Shown: positions 20,861-28,821 of the stretch, piece by piece
How positions within the stretch are numbered: the stretch's first letter is position 1
How the letters are laid out: the number at the start of each line of letters is the position of its first letter
Source: SZUA-442 sp963759175
GTDB taxonomy: Bacteria; Actinomycetota; Acidimicrobiia; Spongiisociales; UBA5794
Length of the DNA stretch: 64,000 nucleotides
Assembly (NCBI GenBank): GCA_963759175.1
Contig: CAVWXP010000009.1
Coordinates: 1-64,000 of the forward strand
Direction: 5' to 3'
Notes under the pieces: generated by a model
The model's database searches: none
Told to the model about the DNA's origin: nothing
What the model saw: only the letters and a program-made list of their open reading frames with translations
Made by a program: the position numbers and the translations under genes

Positions 20861-21483
20861 CCCTGCTGTTCTCACCTATGGGTAGGTGCCTATCCAGGCG
20901 TCCCAGTCGGCTGTGCCCGCAGCATTGTCCAGACTGACATACAGCCGACCCGACGACGGCCGATACACCGCCACCGTGTCATCCCCATCACCATCCCAAT
21001 CCCCCGCCAGGATCTGATCCCCCGGATTCCCATAGAAGAACGCCAGATCCGCATTCCCCGTCGACAACGAGTTCCGGAAATACACAAACCCCGTCGACTC
21101 CCGATACAACCCCACCGTATCGACCCCATCACCATCGAAATCACCCACGAACGGCACATCACCCGGATTCCCGAACTCGAACGAAAACTCCGCAGCACCC
21201 AAACCGCCACCATCGGCACCCAACTCGTTGATCACATACACCCGAGCCTGGGACGCACGCCAAATCGACACCGAATCCCGACCATCACCATCGAAATCAC
21301 CCACCAACGGCACATCACCCGGATTCCCGAAGAAGAACTCCACATCCGCAACACCCTGCGTATTCGAGTCCCTCACATACACGAACCCATCCGACTGGCG
21401 ATACAACCCCGGCGTCGCCACCCCATCACCATCCCAATCCCCCAAGAACGGCACATCACCCGGATTCCCGAAATAGAACTCAC
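20861..21483 (-). repeat. Propeller cassette A2 (CAP gene)
   Basis: About 620 bp almost identical to A1 and A3. With A3 it also shares a short stretch beyond the coding end (CCCTGCTGTTCTCACC on the plus strand), which A1 lacks. The homology stops abruptly at 21483, just before the FGNPGD unit nearest the CAP domain, marking a sharp junction with host-like sequence. Confidence 0.85.
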
Positions 21484-22135
21484 TCGGATCCCAGGGACCG
21501 ATCTCGGGCTGGAGCGTCCACATGCCCCCGCTCGATACCGTCACGAAGCCATCACACGCCGATGAGCCGCACACCGATGGCGGTAGCTCGAGGTCCGACG
21601 GCAACGGCGATGGTGCAGCTGCGCCGTCGGAGTCGCCGAAGGTCACGGTCACCCACAGGCGCCCACCGGTGGAGGTGCCATCGACCACACCGATTCCGAC
21701 GCGATCGAACGTCGGTCGCAGGATGTTTGCCCGATGGCCGCTCGACTCCATGAATCCGTTGTGGAGGTTCGTGCAATCCGATCCGAATCCCTGTTGCCAT
21801 CCGATGTTCTCACCCCTGCCGTACCAGGCCCCACCCCACGACAGGTCCGAGTGGCGGAAGTCACCCGAGGTATCCATCTCGACGGACCAGTCCCTGGCGA
21901 ACTGCCTCAGGGTCGCATCCACGACGAGCGGGGCCAGTCCACGGTCGATTCGCTCCTGATTGTGGAGATCGAGGAAGCACTCCTCCGTCGTCGGATTGAT
22001 GACGCCGACCGCCGAAGCGGGAGGGGCGATCGAGACGAGCATCGCCGCCACAACCCCTACTGCAACGACGAGGCGAACCGCGCTCGGGAACCAGGGCAGG
22101 GCGACGCTCACGACCGCCCTGCTGTTCTCACCCAT
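20876..22135 (-). CDS. Secreted CAP (SCP/PR-1) domain protein with C-terminal propeller cassette
   Basis: 419-residue secreted protein: signal peptide VVAVGVVAAMLVSIAPPASA, then a CAP domain with CFLDLHNQERIDRGL, FRHSDLSWGGAW, GRGENIGWQ and ESSGHRANIL, including the conserved His, Glu and His of the CAP cavity. Bacterial CAP proteins are extracellular and of uncertain activity. From about residue 205 the repeat module follows. Compared with its siblings it ends early: a TGG-to-TAG change gives the terminus GTYP, dropping about eight residues. The ATG at 22135 lies inside the terminal cassette of the upstream GH26-like gene (28-bp overlap) and no clear ribosome site is seen, so the start is uncertain. 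Confidence 0.85.
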   Translation of the reverse strand: MGENSRAVVSVALPWFPSAVRLVVAVGVVAAMLVSIAPPASAVGVINPTTEECFLDLHNQERIDRGLAPLVVDATLRQFARDWSVEMDTSGDFRHSDLSWGGAWYGRGENIGWQQGFGSDCTNLHNGFMESSGHRANILRPTFDRVGIGVVDGTSTGGRLWVTVTFGDSDGAAAPSPLPSDLELPPSVCGSSACDGFVTVSSGGMWTLQPEIGPWDPSEFYFGNPGDVPFLGDWDGDGVATPGLYRQSDGFVYVRDSNTQGVADVEFFFGNPGDVPLVGDFDGDGRDSVSIWRASQARVYVINELGADGGGLGAAEFSFEFGNPGDVPFVGDFDGDGVDTVGLYRESTGFVYFRNSLSTGNADLAFFYGNPGDQILAGDWDGDGDDTVAVYRPSSGRLYVSLDNAAGTADWDAWIGTYP

Positions 22136-23850
22136 GGGTAGGTGCCTATCCAGGCGTCCCAGTCGGCTGTACCCGCAGCATTGTCCAAACTGACATACAG
22201 GCGACCCGACGACGGCCGATACACCGCCACCGTGTCATCCCCATCACCATCCCAATCCCCCGCCAGGATCTGATCCCCCGGATTCCCATAGAAGAACGCC
22301 AGATCCGCATTCCCCGTCGACAACGAGTTCCGGAAATACACAAACCCCGTCGACTCCCGATACAACCCCACCGTATCGACCCCATCACCATCGAAATCAC
22401 CCACGAACGGCACATCACCCGGATTCCCGAACTCGAACGAAAACTCCGCAGCACCCAAACCGCCACCATCGGCACCCAACTCGTTGATCACATACACCCG
22501 AGCCTGGGACGCACGCCAAATCGACACCGAATCCCGACCATCACCATCGAAATCACCCACCAACGGCACATCACCCGGATTCCCGAAGAAGAACTCCACA
22601 TCCGCAACACCCTGCGTATTCGAGTCCCTCACATATACGAACCCATCCGACTGGCGATACAACCCCGGCGTCGCCACCCCATCACCATCCCAATCCCCCA
22701 AGAACGGCACATCACCCGGATTCCCGAAATAGAACTCATTCACCCCCGGAGACGCCACCAACGCATCCCACACACCCCACTCACCACCCGCATCCACCCG
22801 AGCCACCACATCACACACCCCACCAACCGGACACGGAGGCGGAGGCGGCGGCCCGAGCGTGAGTTCGCCCGGTGAGAACCAGGAGGTCAGTGGCCATTGG
22901 TAGGCAGTTGCGCCGCTCGCCACTCCGGCGGTCCAACCGGGGGTGAGCGATGTACCCGTCCACACGCGCCAGTCGGTCTCCTTGGCGACGTTGAACCACA
23001 CGAATCCGACGACGCCCGGCTGGGTATCGAGGTGGGCCATCATCGTCTGGACCCACGACGACTGGTTGCCACCACAGGCGTACCGCGACGAAGCGGTCTG
23101 GGCGATCAGCAGCGGCTTGTTCGCAGTCACGGTGGTGCGGATCTCGGCGAGGTACGGGTCGAACGCCTCGGCCGGGGTCTCGTACTCGCCGTTGGCGACG
23201 CAGGTGCCGAAGTTGTAGGCGGATATTCCGATGACATCGACCCATCCGTTGCCCGGGTAGTAGTCGGCGAGGTCCCCGCATCCCGGTGTCGTCCACCCGT
23301 TGGGCGCCCAGGCGAAACGGACCTGGGTCTCGTCGATGCCAGCGTTACGGAACGACGAGACGAACTTTCGATAGGCGGCCTTGAAGTTGCCGGGATCACA
23401 TCCGTACGGCGTCCAGTTGCCGTTGTGCTCCTGGAGAGGTGCGATGACGAGGCTGCGGTTGCCTCCGCGATCGAGGAACTGGAGAACGTGGTCCCGCCAG
23501 TCTGCGATGTCGGCGTCGAAGTCGCCGCGGGCGATGGCGAACGCACTCGCGTTGATGGTCACATTGGCGAAGGGCGTCGCCTTGCCCCTCCAGACGCCTT
23601 CGAGGATCTCGCGGGTGTTCGACCAGGTGACCGTCTCCACACCGTCGTTCTCGTTCACATCGTGGAAGGTGCCCCCGAAGGTGACACGTTGACCAGCTGC
23701 TGCGGCGATGCCATTGAGGTCGGCGGATGCGTCGAAGTCGTCGGAGTAGATCCCGGCGTGGAGGTCCTCAGGCACCTCCGCTGCGTGGGCTGCGGCGGGG
23801 AGCAGGATGACAAGCGATACGAGGATGGTGACAGCGCGCGTTCGAACCAT
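22108..23850 (-). CDS. Secreted GH26-like protein with altered nucleophile and C-terminal propeller cassette
   Basis: Intact 580-residue secreted protein. Signal peptide ILVSLVILLPAAAHA, then a TIM-barrel-like domain resembling glycoside hydrolase family 26 (endo-mannanase type): IAPLQEHNGNWTPYG carries the acid/base Glu141, VRFAWAPNGW and WVDVIGISAYNFG are typical barrel strands. At the strand where GH26 enzymes have the nucleophile Glu (usually IAET or IAEF), this protein reads LLIAQTASS, placing Gln251. Classical retaining hydrolysis may therefore be lost, or a glycan-binding role gained. A proline bridge PPPPPCPVGG joins the repeat module. It is divergent from a GT2 gene across 71 bp; the CAP gene follows with a 28-bp overlap. 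Family assignment is by motif. Confidence 0.75.
   Translation of the reverse strand: MVRTRAVTILVSLVILLPAAAHAAEVPEDLHAGIYSDDFDASADLNGIAAAAGQRVTFGGTFHDVNENDGVETVTWSNTREILEGVWRGKATPFANVTINASAFAIARGDFDADIADWRDHVLQFLDRGGNRSLVIAPLQEHNGNWTPYGCDPGNFKAAYRKFVSSFRNAGIDETQVRFAWAPNGWTTPGCGDLADYYPGNGWVDVIGISAYNFGTCVANGEYETPAEAFDPYLAEIRTTVTANKPLLIAQTASSRYACGGNQSSWVQTMMAHLDTQPGVVGFVWFNVAKETDWRVWTGTSLTPGWTAGVASGATAYQWPLTSWFSPGELTLGPPPPPPCPVGGVCDVVARVDAGGEWGVWDALVASPGVNEFYFGNPGDVPFLGDWDGDGVATPGLYRQSDGFVYVRDSNTQGVADVEFFFGNPGDVPLVGDFDGDGRDSVSIWRASQARVYVINELGADGGGLGAAEFSFEFGNPGDVPFVGDFDGDGVDTVGLYRESTGFVYFRNSLSTGNADLAFFYGNPGDQILAGDWDGDGDDTVAVYRPSSGRLYVSLDNAAGTADWDAWIGTYPWVRTAGRS
22117..22851 (-). repeat. Propeller cassette A3 (GH26-like gene)
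   Basis: About 735 bp covering linker, repeats and C-terminal end. It matches A1 from the proline linker to the coding end and A2 through the repeats plus downstream bases. The three cassettes are direct copies with start positions about 1.9 and 1.3 kb apart. Confidence 0.85.
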
Positions 23851-23921
23851 GAGATGGGAATCGGCAGATGGCCGAGGGTACTTGAGCGTGCCGGTATCGA
23901 CTGGTCGGTATCCTCGCTGCG

Positions 23922-24911
23922 ATGCCCACCCACTCCGTCGCAGTCATCATCGCGACCCTCGACGAGGCTGCGAACATAGGCCACGTGCTCGACATCGCCC
24001 TCGCCCACGAGGCAGTCACGGAGGTCATCGTCGCCGATGGGGGCTCGATCGACGGAACTCGCGAGGCGATCGGCGAACGGTGCACACACGATGAGCGTGT
24101 ACGCCTCGTCGACAATCCGTTCCGCATCCAGTCCGGCGGCTTGAACCTGGCCGCGTCGGAGGCGACGTCTGGACTGCTCCTCAGGTTGGATGCCCACACG
24201 ACCTATGCACCCGACTACGTCGAACGGTCGCTGGATGCCTGGGGCCCCGGGGTGGCGGTCGGCGGTCCGATGCGGGCCGAAGGCGACGGACCGTGGGCCG
24301 AGGCCATTGCGTATGCCATGGATGATCCCATGGCCGTCGGACCCGCACGCTTCCGACACGCCACGGCACCCGAGGACGTCGACACGGTGTACCTGGGGCT
24401 GTTCGAACGCGATCGTTTCCTCGCTGTCGGGGGGTATCGCACGTTTCCCAGCGGGACGGTCGAGGACACCGACTTCTACGCTCGTTGGCGGGCTGCCGGG
24501 GGGACCGTGCGGGTCGATCCGTCGATCCGGTCGTTGTACCACCCACGTGCGAGATGGAGTGCGCTCTGGCGCCAGTATCGACGCTACGGGCAGGGAAAGG
24601 CCGAGCTGTTCTGGCTCAACGGTCGGTTGCCGTCGGTGCGTGCGCTCGCTCCCGCCGCCCTGATCGCCGGATTCGTCGGCGGCACAGCCGTCGCCATCGT
24701 GGTGACGCCGCTGCCGATCGCGGTCCTGCTCGTGGCATGGGGCGGAGCGCTGGTGACGACGGCCGCACGAGCCCCCGCACGTCGGGTGCGAACGGCTGTC
24801 ACCGCCGCCACCATGCATGCGGCATACGGAGCGGGTACGTGGATCGGTCTTCTCAGGGGCCGCCCGAGCGTGCAGACACTGGGTCTGTCCGATTCGGTCA
24901 CCGACCGCTGA
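23922..24911 (+). CDS. ExoA-like GT2 glycosyltransferase with C-terminal membrane helices
   Basis: 329-residue GT-A enzyme resembling succinoglycan ExoA-type transferases. Motifs: AVIIATLDEAANIGHVLD, EVIVADGGSIDGT, LLRLDAHTTYAPDY (DxD-like DAH), GTVEDTDFYARWRAAGG, and RQYRRYGQGKAE followed by two hydrophobic helices (ALAPAALIAGFVGGTAVAIV, IAVLLVAWGGALVTTAA). It probably acts at the cytoplasmic membrane face on a lipid-linked saccharide. The ATG at 23922 lies 7 nt after TATCCT, so a leaderless start is likely. It converges with the next gene, whose stop is 8 bp away. Confidence 0.85.
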   Translation: MPTHSVAVIIATLDEAANIGHVLDIALAHEAVTEVIVADGGSIDGTREAIGERCTHDERVRLVDNPFRIQSGGLNLAASEATSGLLLRLDAHTTYAPDYVERSLDAWGPGVAVGGPMRAEGDGPWAEAIAYAMDDPMAVGPARFRHATAPEDVDTVYLGLFERDRFLAVGGYRTFPSGTVEDTDFYARWRAAGGTVRVDPSIRSLYHPRARWSALWRQYRRYGQGKAELFWLNGRLPSVRALAPAALIAGFVGGTAVAIVVTPLPIAVLLVAWGGALVTTAARAPARRVRTAVTAATMHAAYGAGTWIGLLRGRPSVQTLGLSDSVTDR

Positions 24912-24919
24912 CCGCGGAG

Positions 24920-26654
24920 TCAGACCCGATGGAAGGGCTCCAACGCTCGGGCACGCCCGATCGCGTGCGCCAACTCCGTTCGCTGGAATCCTCCCGATGC
25001 CCGGTGCACACGATGGCGGATGAGGGGCGCAGGCACCAGGCCCATGCGTCCGCCCGATGCGACGATCTGGCTCCAGTAGTTCCAGTCCTCGCAGTAGATG
25101 AACGCCAGATCGGGCTCGAAGGCGACTCCGCGGTCGCGAACGGACATGTCCACCAGAGCGGCAGTCGACACGATCGGATTCTCCCTGGTGGCTACTCGTC
25201 GATCGAATGGCGGCTTCGCCTCGACGGCGCTGTAGTCGCCGAAGAACTCGGTCCACGTGGCTGCAGCGACCAACGAGGCATCGGCCCGCAATGCGCTGGC
25301 CGTTGCTGCGATGAACTGGGGGTGGAGCTCGTCGTCCTGGTCGACGAGCAGAAAGGCATCCCCACGCATCTCGGCGATCATGCGGTTGCGGGCCACGCAT
25401 ACACCGCGGTTCGGCTGCCGCAGGACCCGGATGATCGCCGGCGTCCTCCTGCCATCGCTCGAGCGCTGCCTCGACGTCGCCCGAGCCGGATCCGTCGTCG
25501 ATGAGGAGGACCTCGGCGGGCGGCTGGGTCTGGGCGAGGATCGATCGGACGCATGCCTCGAGGTGGTCGGGGCGTCCGAACACGGGCACCCCCACCGACA
25601 CGTTCCTGGCACGATCGACGGATTCCACCACGGGTCGACGACTGCTCCCACGGTGCGGCGACCGGACTCCAGCCGCAGACGGATCCCCGAGGATGGAGGC
25701 CAACTCGTCGCTGTCGTCCCATGCGAGCGCCGCACCGATCATCGCCTCCGCTGCGCTCCCGCGAACCGCCAGGACGGGGACGCCCTGGTCGGCGAGGTGG
25801 AGGGTCGATGCTTCGGGAGGTGCAAGGGGATCACCCCAGATCACGACGTCGGGGAGCCGTGAAGGCGTATCCGAGCGAACCAGTCGATCCCCGATGATGG
25901 AGCGGATGGCGGCGAGTGCCTCCCAGGTTGTGCCGTTCCACACCTCGTCGACGACATCGGCGGCGCCGACCTCGATGGACACCTCAGGGAGCGAAGCCAC
26001 GGCGCGCAGCACGTCGCCGCTTCGGTTTCGTCGGGAGACCGCCCCCGGAGCCCATGCGGCCCGGATCGGAGCAGGGAGGTCGCCTTCACCTGCCTCCCCA
26101 CGTGATTCGATGGCCAGTTCGGGACTTCCGCCCAAGGCTTCCACGGCCTCGGCTGCCACGTCGGCGAGGACGAGGACACGCTCGGAGTACTGGTACTGGA
26201 CGATCTCCCAGTCGACTGCCGACGCCTCCGGCATCGGGAGGTGATCGATGGTGCCATACGTGACCAGGTCGATGAGGCCGTGACCGGCTCCTGCGACCGT
26301 CCAGACCCTCCTACGGCGATCCCGCGGCCGCTGCGCCTCGCTGAGGCACAGGACGCCACCGAGCCCGGATCGGTCCGAGGTGAGGACGATGTGCCCATCA
26401 GGGACGATGTCGGCGATGGCGCGTGCACACAGCCACGAGTCGACGAGGGGCTGGGGCGTGTGCAGGAAGAGTTCATGGGTCCTGCGGGCCTCGCCGCTGA
26501 GGCCCTCGGCGACCACCTGGAGGTCGAGGTGGTGGAACACGATGGGGTGTCTGGCACCGAGCGCGTCGGCGACGATCGCCAGTGAGGCGTCGGGTCGTTC
26601 CTCACCCACGGTGAGGACGTGGATGGTGTCCGCCGGGTCGGCCGGGTTGCCCAT
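24920..26654 (-). CDS. GT2 glycosyltransferase with unusual N-terminal domain (one frameshift)
   Basis: About 578 residues once a single extra base near 25440 is discounted. The first roughly 330 residues (NPADPADTIHVLTVGEERPD, WEIVQYQYSERVLVLADVAA, LPDVVIWGDPLAPPE) look like a GT-B-type or nucleotide-sugar-binding half that I cannot assign. The rest is a GT-A domain: NVSVGVPVFGRPDHLEACVR, AEVLLIDDGSGSGDVE, then in the shifted frame RQPNRGVCVARNRMI, FLLVDQDDELHPQF and FIYCEDWNYWSQIVASGG. The ATG at 26654 follows the gmd stop by 14 nt. Both halves remain well conserved around the break, which argues for sequence error. Confidence 0.7.
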
Positions 26655-26668
26655 CTCTTCCCGAACCG

Positions 26669-27703
26669 TCAGAGCGGTGAGCTGATGGAGTGTGGATCCC
26701 CAACCCGCTCGCGGGCCATGGAGAGGTCCAGGCCCACTTCGGCGAGGTCTGATTCGACCATCTCGGCCACGAGTTCGGCGAAGCTGATCTCTGGGACCCA
26801 TCCCAGCTCGGTTCGGGCCAGCGCCGGATCGGCCTGGAGGAACTCGACCTCGGTGGGGCGGAAGTACGTCGGATCGATCTCGACGTATGGGTGCCAGTCG
26901 AGCCCGACGACACCGAACGAGGCGTCGAGGAACTCGCGGATGGAGTAGGACTCGCCGGTGCCGATGACGTAGTCGCCCGGCGTGTCGGTCTGGAGCATCA
27001 TCCACATGGCTCGCACATAGTCGGCGGCGTGACCCCAGTCCCGCTTCGCCTCGAGATTGCCGAGGTACAGCTTGTCCTGGGTGCCGGCGACGATACGAGC
27101 GAGGGCACGGGTGATCTTGCGGGTGACGAACGTCTCACCACGCCGCGGGGATTCGTGGTTGAACAGGATGCCGGTGACGGCGTGCATGCCATAGGCCTCC
27201 CGGTAGTTCCGTACGACCCAGTAGGCATACAGCTTCGCCGCTGCATACGGGGATCGGGGCTGGAACGGTGATGCTTCGGATTGCGGCGGCGGGGCGTCAC
27301 CGAACATCTCTGAGGTGCCCGCTTGGTAGAGCCGGGTGTCGATGCCCGACTCCCGCACGGCCTCGAGCAGGCGGATCGTGCCGAGTCCGTCCACGTTGCC
27401 GGTGTATTCGGGCTGTTGGAAGGACACGGCGACGTGGGATTGCGCGGCGAGGTTGTAGATCTCGCCGGGCTCGATCGTGCGGATGAGCCGGGCGAGCTGC
27501 GATCCATCGGTGAGGTCGCCGTAGTGGAGCTTGAGCCGTTGGTCGGGCTCGTGGGCGTCCTGGTAGAGGTGGTCGATGCGATCCGTGTTGAACGATGAGG
27601 CCCGGCGAATGATGCCGTGGACCTCGTATCCCTTGTCGAGCAGCAGCTCGGCGAGGTAGGAACCGTCCTGCCCGGTGATGCCGGTGATGAGGGCCGTCTT
27701 CAC
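26669..27703 (-). CDS. gmd: GDP-mannose 4,6-dehydratase
   Basis: Converts GDP-D-mannose to GDP-4-keto-6-deoxy-D-mannose, the entry to GDP-6-deoxysugars such as fucose, rhamnose or perosamine. 344 residues, normal length. Extended SDR features: TGITGQDGSYLAELLL at the NADP site, GIIRRASSFNTDRIDHL, catalytic GTSEMFGD and YAAAKLYAYW (YxxxK), and PRRGETFVTRKITRA. GTG start at 27703 with GGGAG just upstream. No GDP-fucose synthase or reductase is visible nearby, so the final sugar is unknown. It is followed closely by a GT2 gene, which may use the product. Confidence 0.95.
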   Translation of the reverse strand: MKTALITGITGQDGSYLAELLLDKGYEVHGIIRRASSFNTDRIDHLYQDAHEPDQRLKLHYGDLTDGSQLARLIRTIEPGEIYNLAAQSHVAVSFQQPEYTGNVDGLGTIRLLEAVRESGIDTRLYQAGTSEMFGDAPPPQSEASPFQPRSPYAAAKLYAYWVVRNYREAYGMHAVTGILFNHESPRRGETFVTRKITRALARIVAGTQDKLYLGNLEAKRDWGHAADYVRAMWMMLQTDTPGDYVIGTGESYSIREFLDASFGVVGLDWHPYVEIDPTYFRPTEVEFLQADPALARTELGWVPEISFAELVAEMVESDLAEVGLDLSMARERVGDPHSISSPL

Positions 27704-27769
27704 GTGTCTCCCTGGTCAGTGGTGTGGGAGGTTAGCCCCCATTCGGTGTGTGCCAGGGATGGCACGCGG

Positions 27770-28739
27770 TCAGTCCCGGTGGCGATTCAGCCGCTGGCGT
27801 TCCTCGATCTGGCGCCGGAGGGCCCGATCTGCGTTTCGGGCCGAGCGCCAGTCGCGATAGCTCGCGACCGGACCCGATGTCCTCCACCACACGCCGATGC
27901 GCGAGGTACTGCGTCGCGCCTTCTGCTGGCTTCGGACCCGGCGCCTCTCGCTGCGGCGTTCCCAGGCGAGGATGAAGGCCGGGGTTGCCGCGGTGGCCGG
28001 TCGACGGCTCCGGCCGAATGCGACGATGCCGACCGCGGCCAAGGCCGTGAAGGCCACTCCCACGGCAACGACCGGCATCGGAACTCCGCCGCCCCCCTCG
28101 ACGTCATCGGACGCTGCGATGCCGGCGGGAACGAGGGTGGTGGTCGTCGTGGTGGGCGGCTGGGTCGTGGTCGTGGGCGCCGCCGTCGTGGTGGTCGTCG
28201 TGGGAGGCTGGGTCGTGGTCGTGGCCACGGTCGTCGTCGTGGCCTCCGTCGTCGTGGTCGGGGGTTCGGTCGTCGTGGTGGTCGTCGGGGGACGCGTGGT
28301 GGTGGTCGTGGGAGGGCGCGTCGTAGTGGTGGTCGGCGCCTGGGTCGTGGTGGTGGTCGGCGCCTGGGTCGTGGTGGTGGTCGGCGGCGTGGTCACCGTG
28401 AGCGTGAAGCCCTTCGAACTCGCGCCATCGGTGAAGGTGAACGAATAGGACCCAGGCGTTGCGGAGGCGAAAGCCGTGAACGTGAAGGATTGTCGAAGGG
28501 CCTCCACAGCCGGGAGCGACCGACACGTTGGGCGCACTCCCCTGAACGCAGACGCCGGCCTGGTCGGTGGTGGCCGTCACACTGACGGCGCTTCCCGGGG
28601 CGACCGAGCGACCGCCGGGGGCCGTGATGGTCGCCCAACGCTGGTTGGGGGGCGAGGACGACCACAGACCGCCGCCAGAGCGAGCGACAGGCGCACCACC
28701 CAGAGCCACCAGCCCAAAGCTCTCTGCCGTCGATCTCAC
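27770..28739 (-). CDS. Secreted Thr/Pro-rich membrane-anchored protein with basic tail (frameshifted)
   Basis: Not recognised as a named family. From the N-terminus: GTG at 28739 behind AGAGG; a damaged signal region; a small extracellular beta-type domain (SVAPGSAVSVTATTDQAG, SFTFTAFASATPGSYSFTFT); a long linker of PTTTTT repeats; a hydrophobic helix MPVVAVGVAFTALAAVGIVAF; and an Arg-rich cytoplasmic tail ending RRQIEERQRLNRHRD. A clear single-base break lies near 28505, and the signal region near 28650-28700 seems to contain compensating shifts. The layout is that of a surface protein held by one membrane helix; Thr-rich linkers in actinobacteria are often O-glycosylated. Function unknown. 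Confidence 0.55.
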
Positions 28740-28821
28740 ACCACTACCTCTCGACACGTGTGGAGCACAGCCTACGGTCGATGACGCTGTTCAGCTCGCC
28801 GGAGCCGGTGAGGTCGGGAGG

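Noticed and set aside
18923..21565. Long plus-strand open frames coding for repeated HERHITRIPE-like peptides opposite the propeller cassettes
   Set aside because: They are exact antisense shadows of the cassettes; the minus-strand frames have signal peptides, catalytic motifs and domain logic, the plus-strand ones do not.
18938..22851. CRISPR or satellite-like array suggested by evenly spaced similar segments
   Set aside because: Period is about 140-160 bp within coding sequence, units are protein repeats, and there are no conserved short repeats with unique spacers.
23655..27005. A 1,116-codon minus-strand frame spanning gmd, the GT2 gene and part of the next genes
   Set aside because: Only the middle part matches a protein; the ends run through gmd and the opposite-strand GT2 gene in a non-coding frame.
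27897..28448. Val-rich plus-strand frame (VVVVGGWVVV)
   Set aside because: Complement of the PTTTTT linker codons of the membrane-anchored protein.
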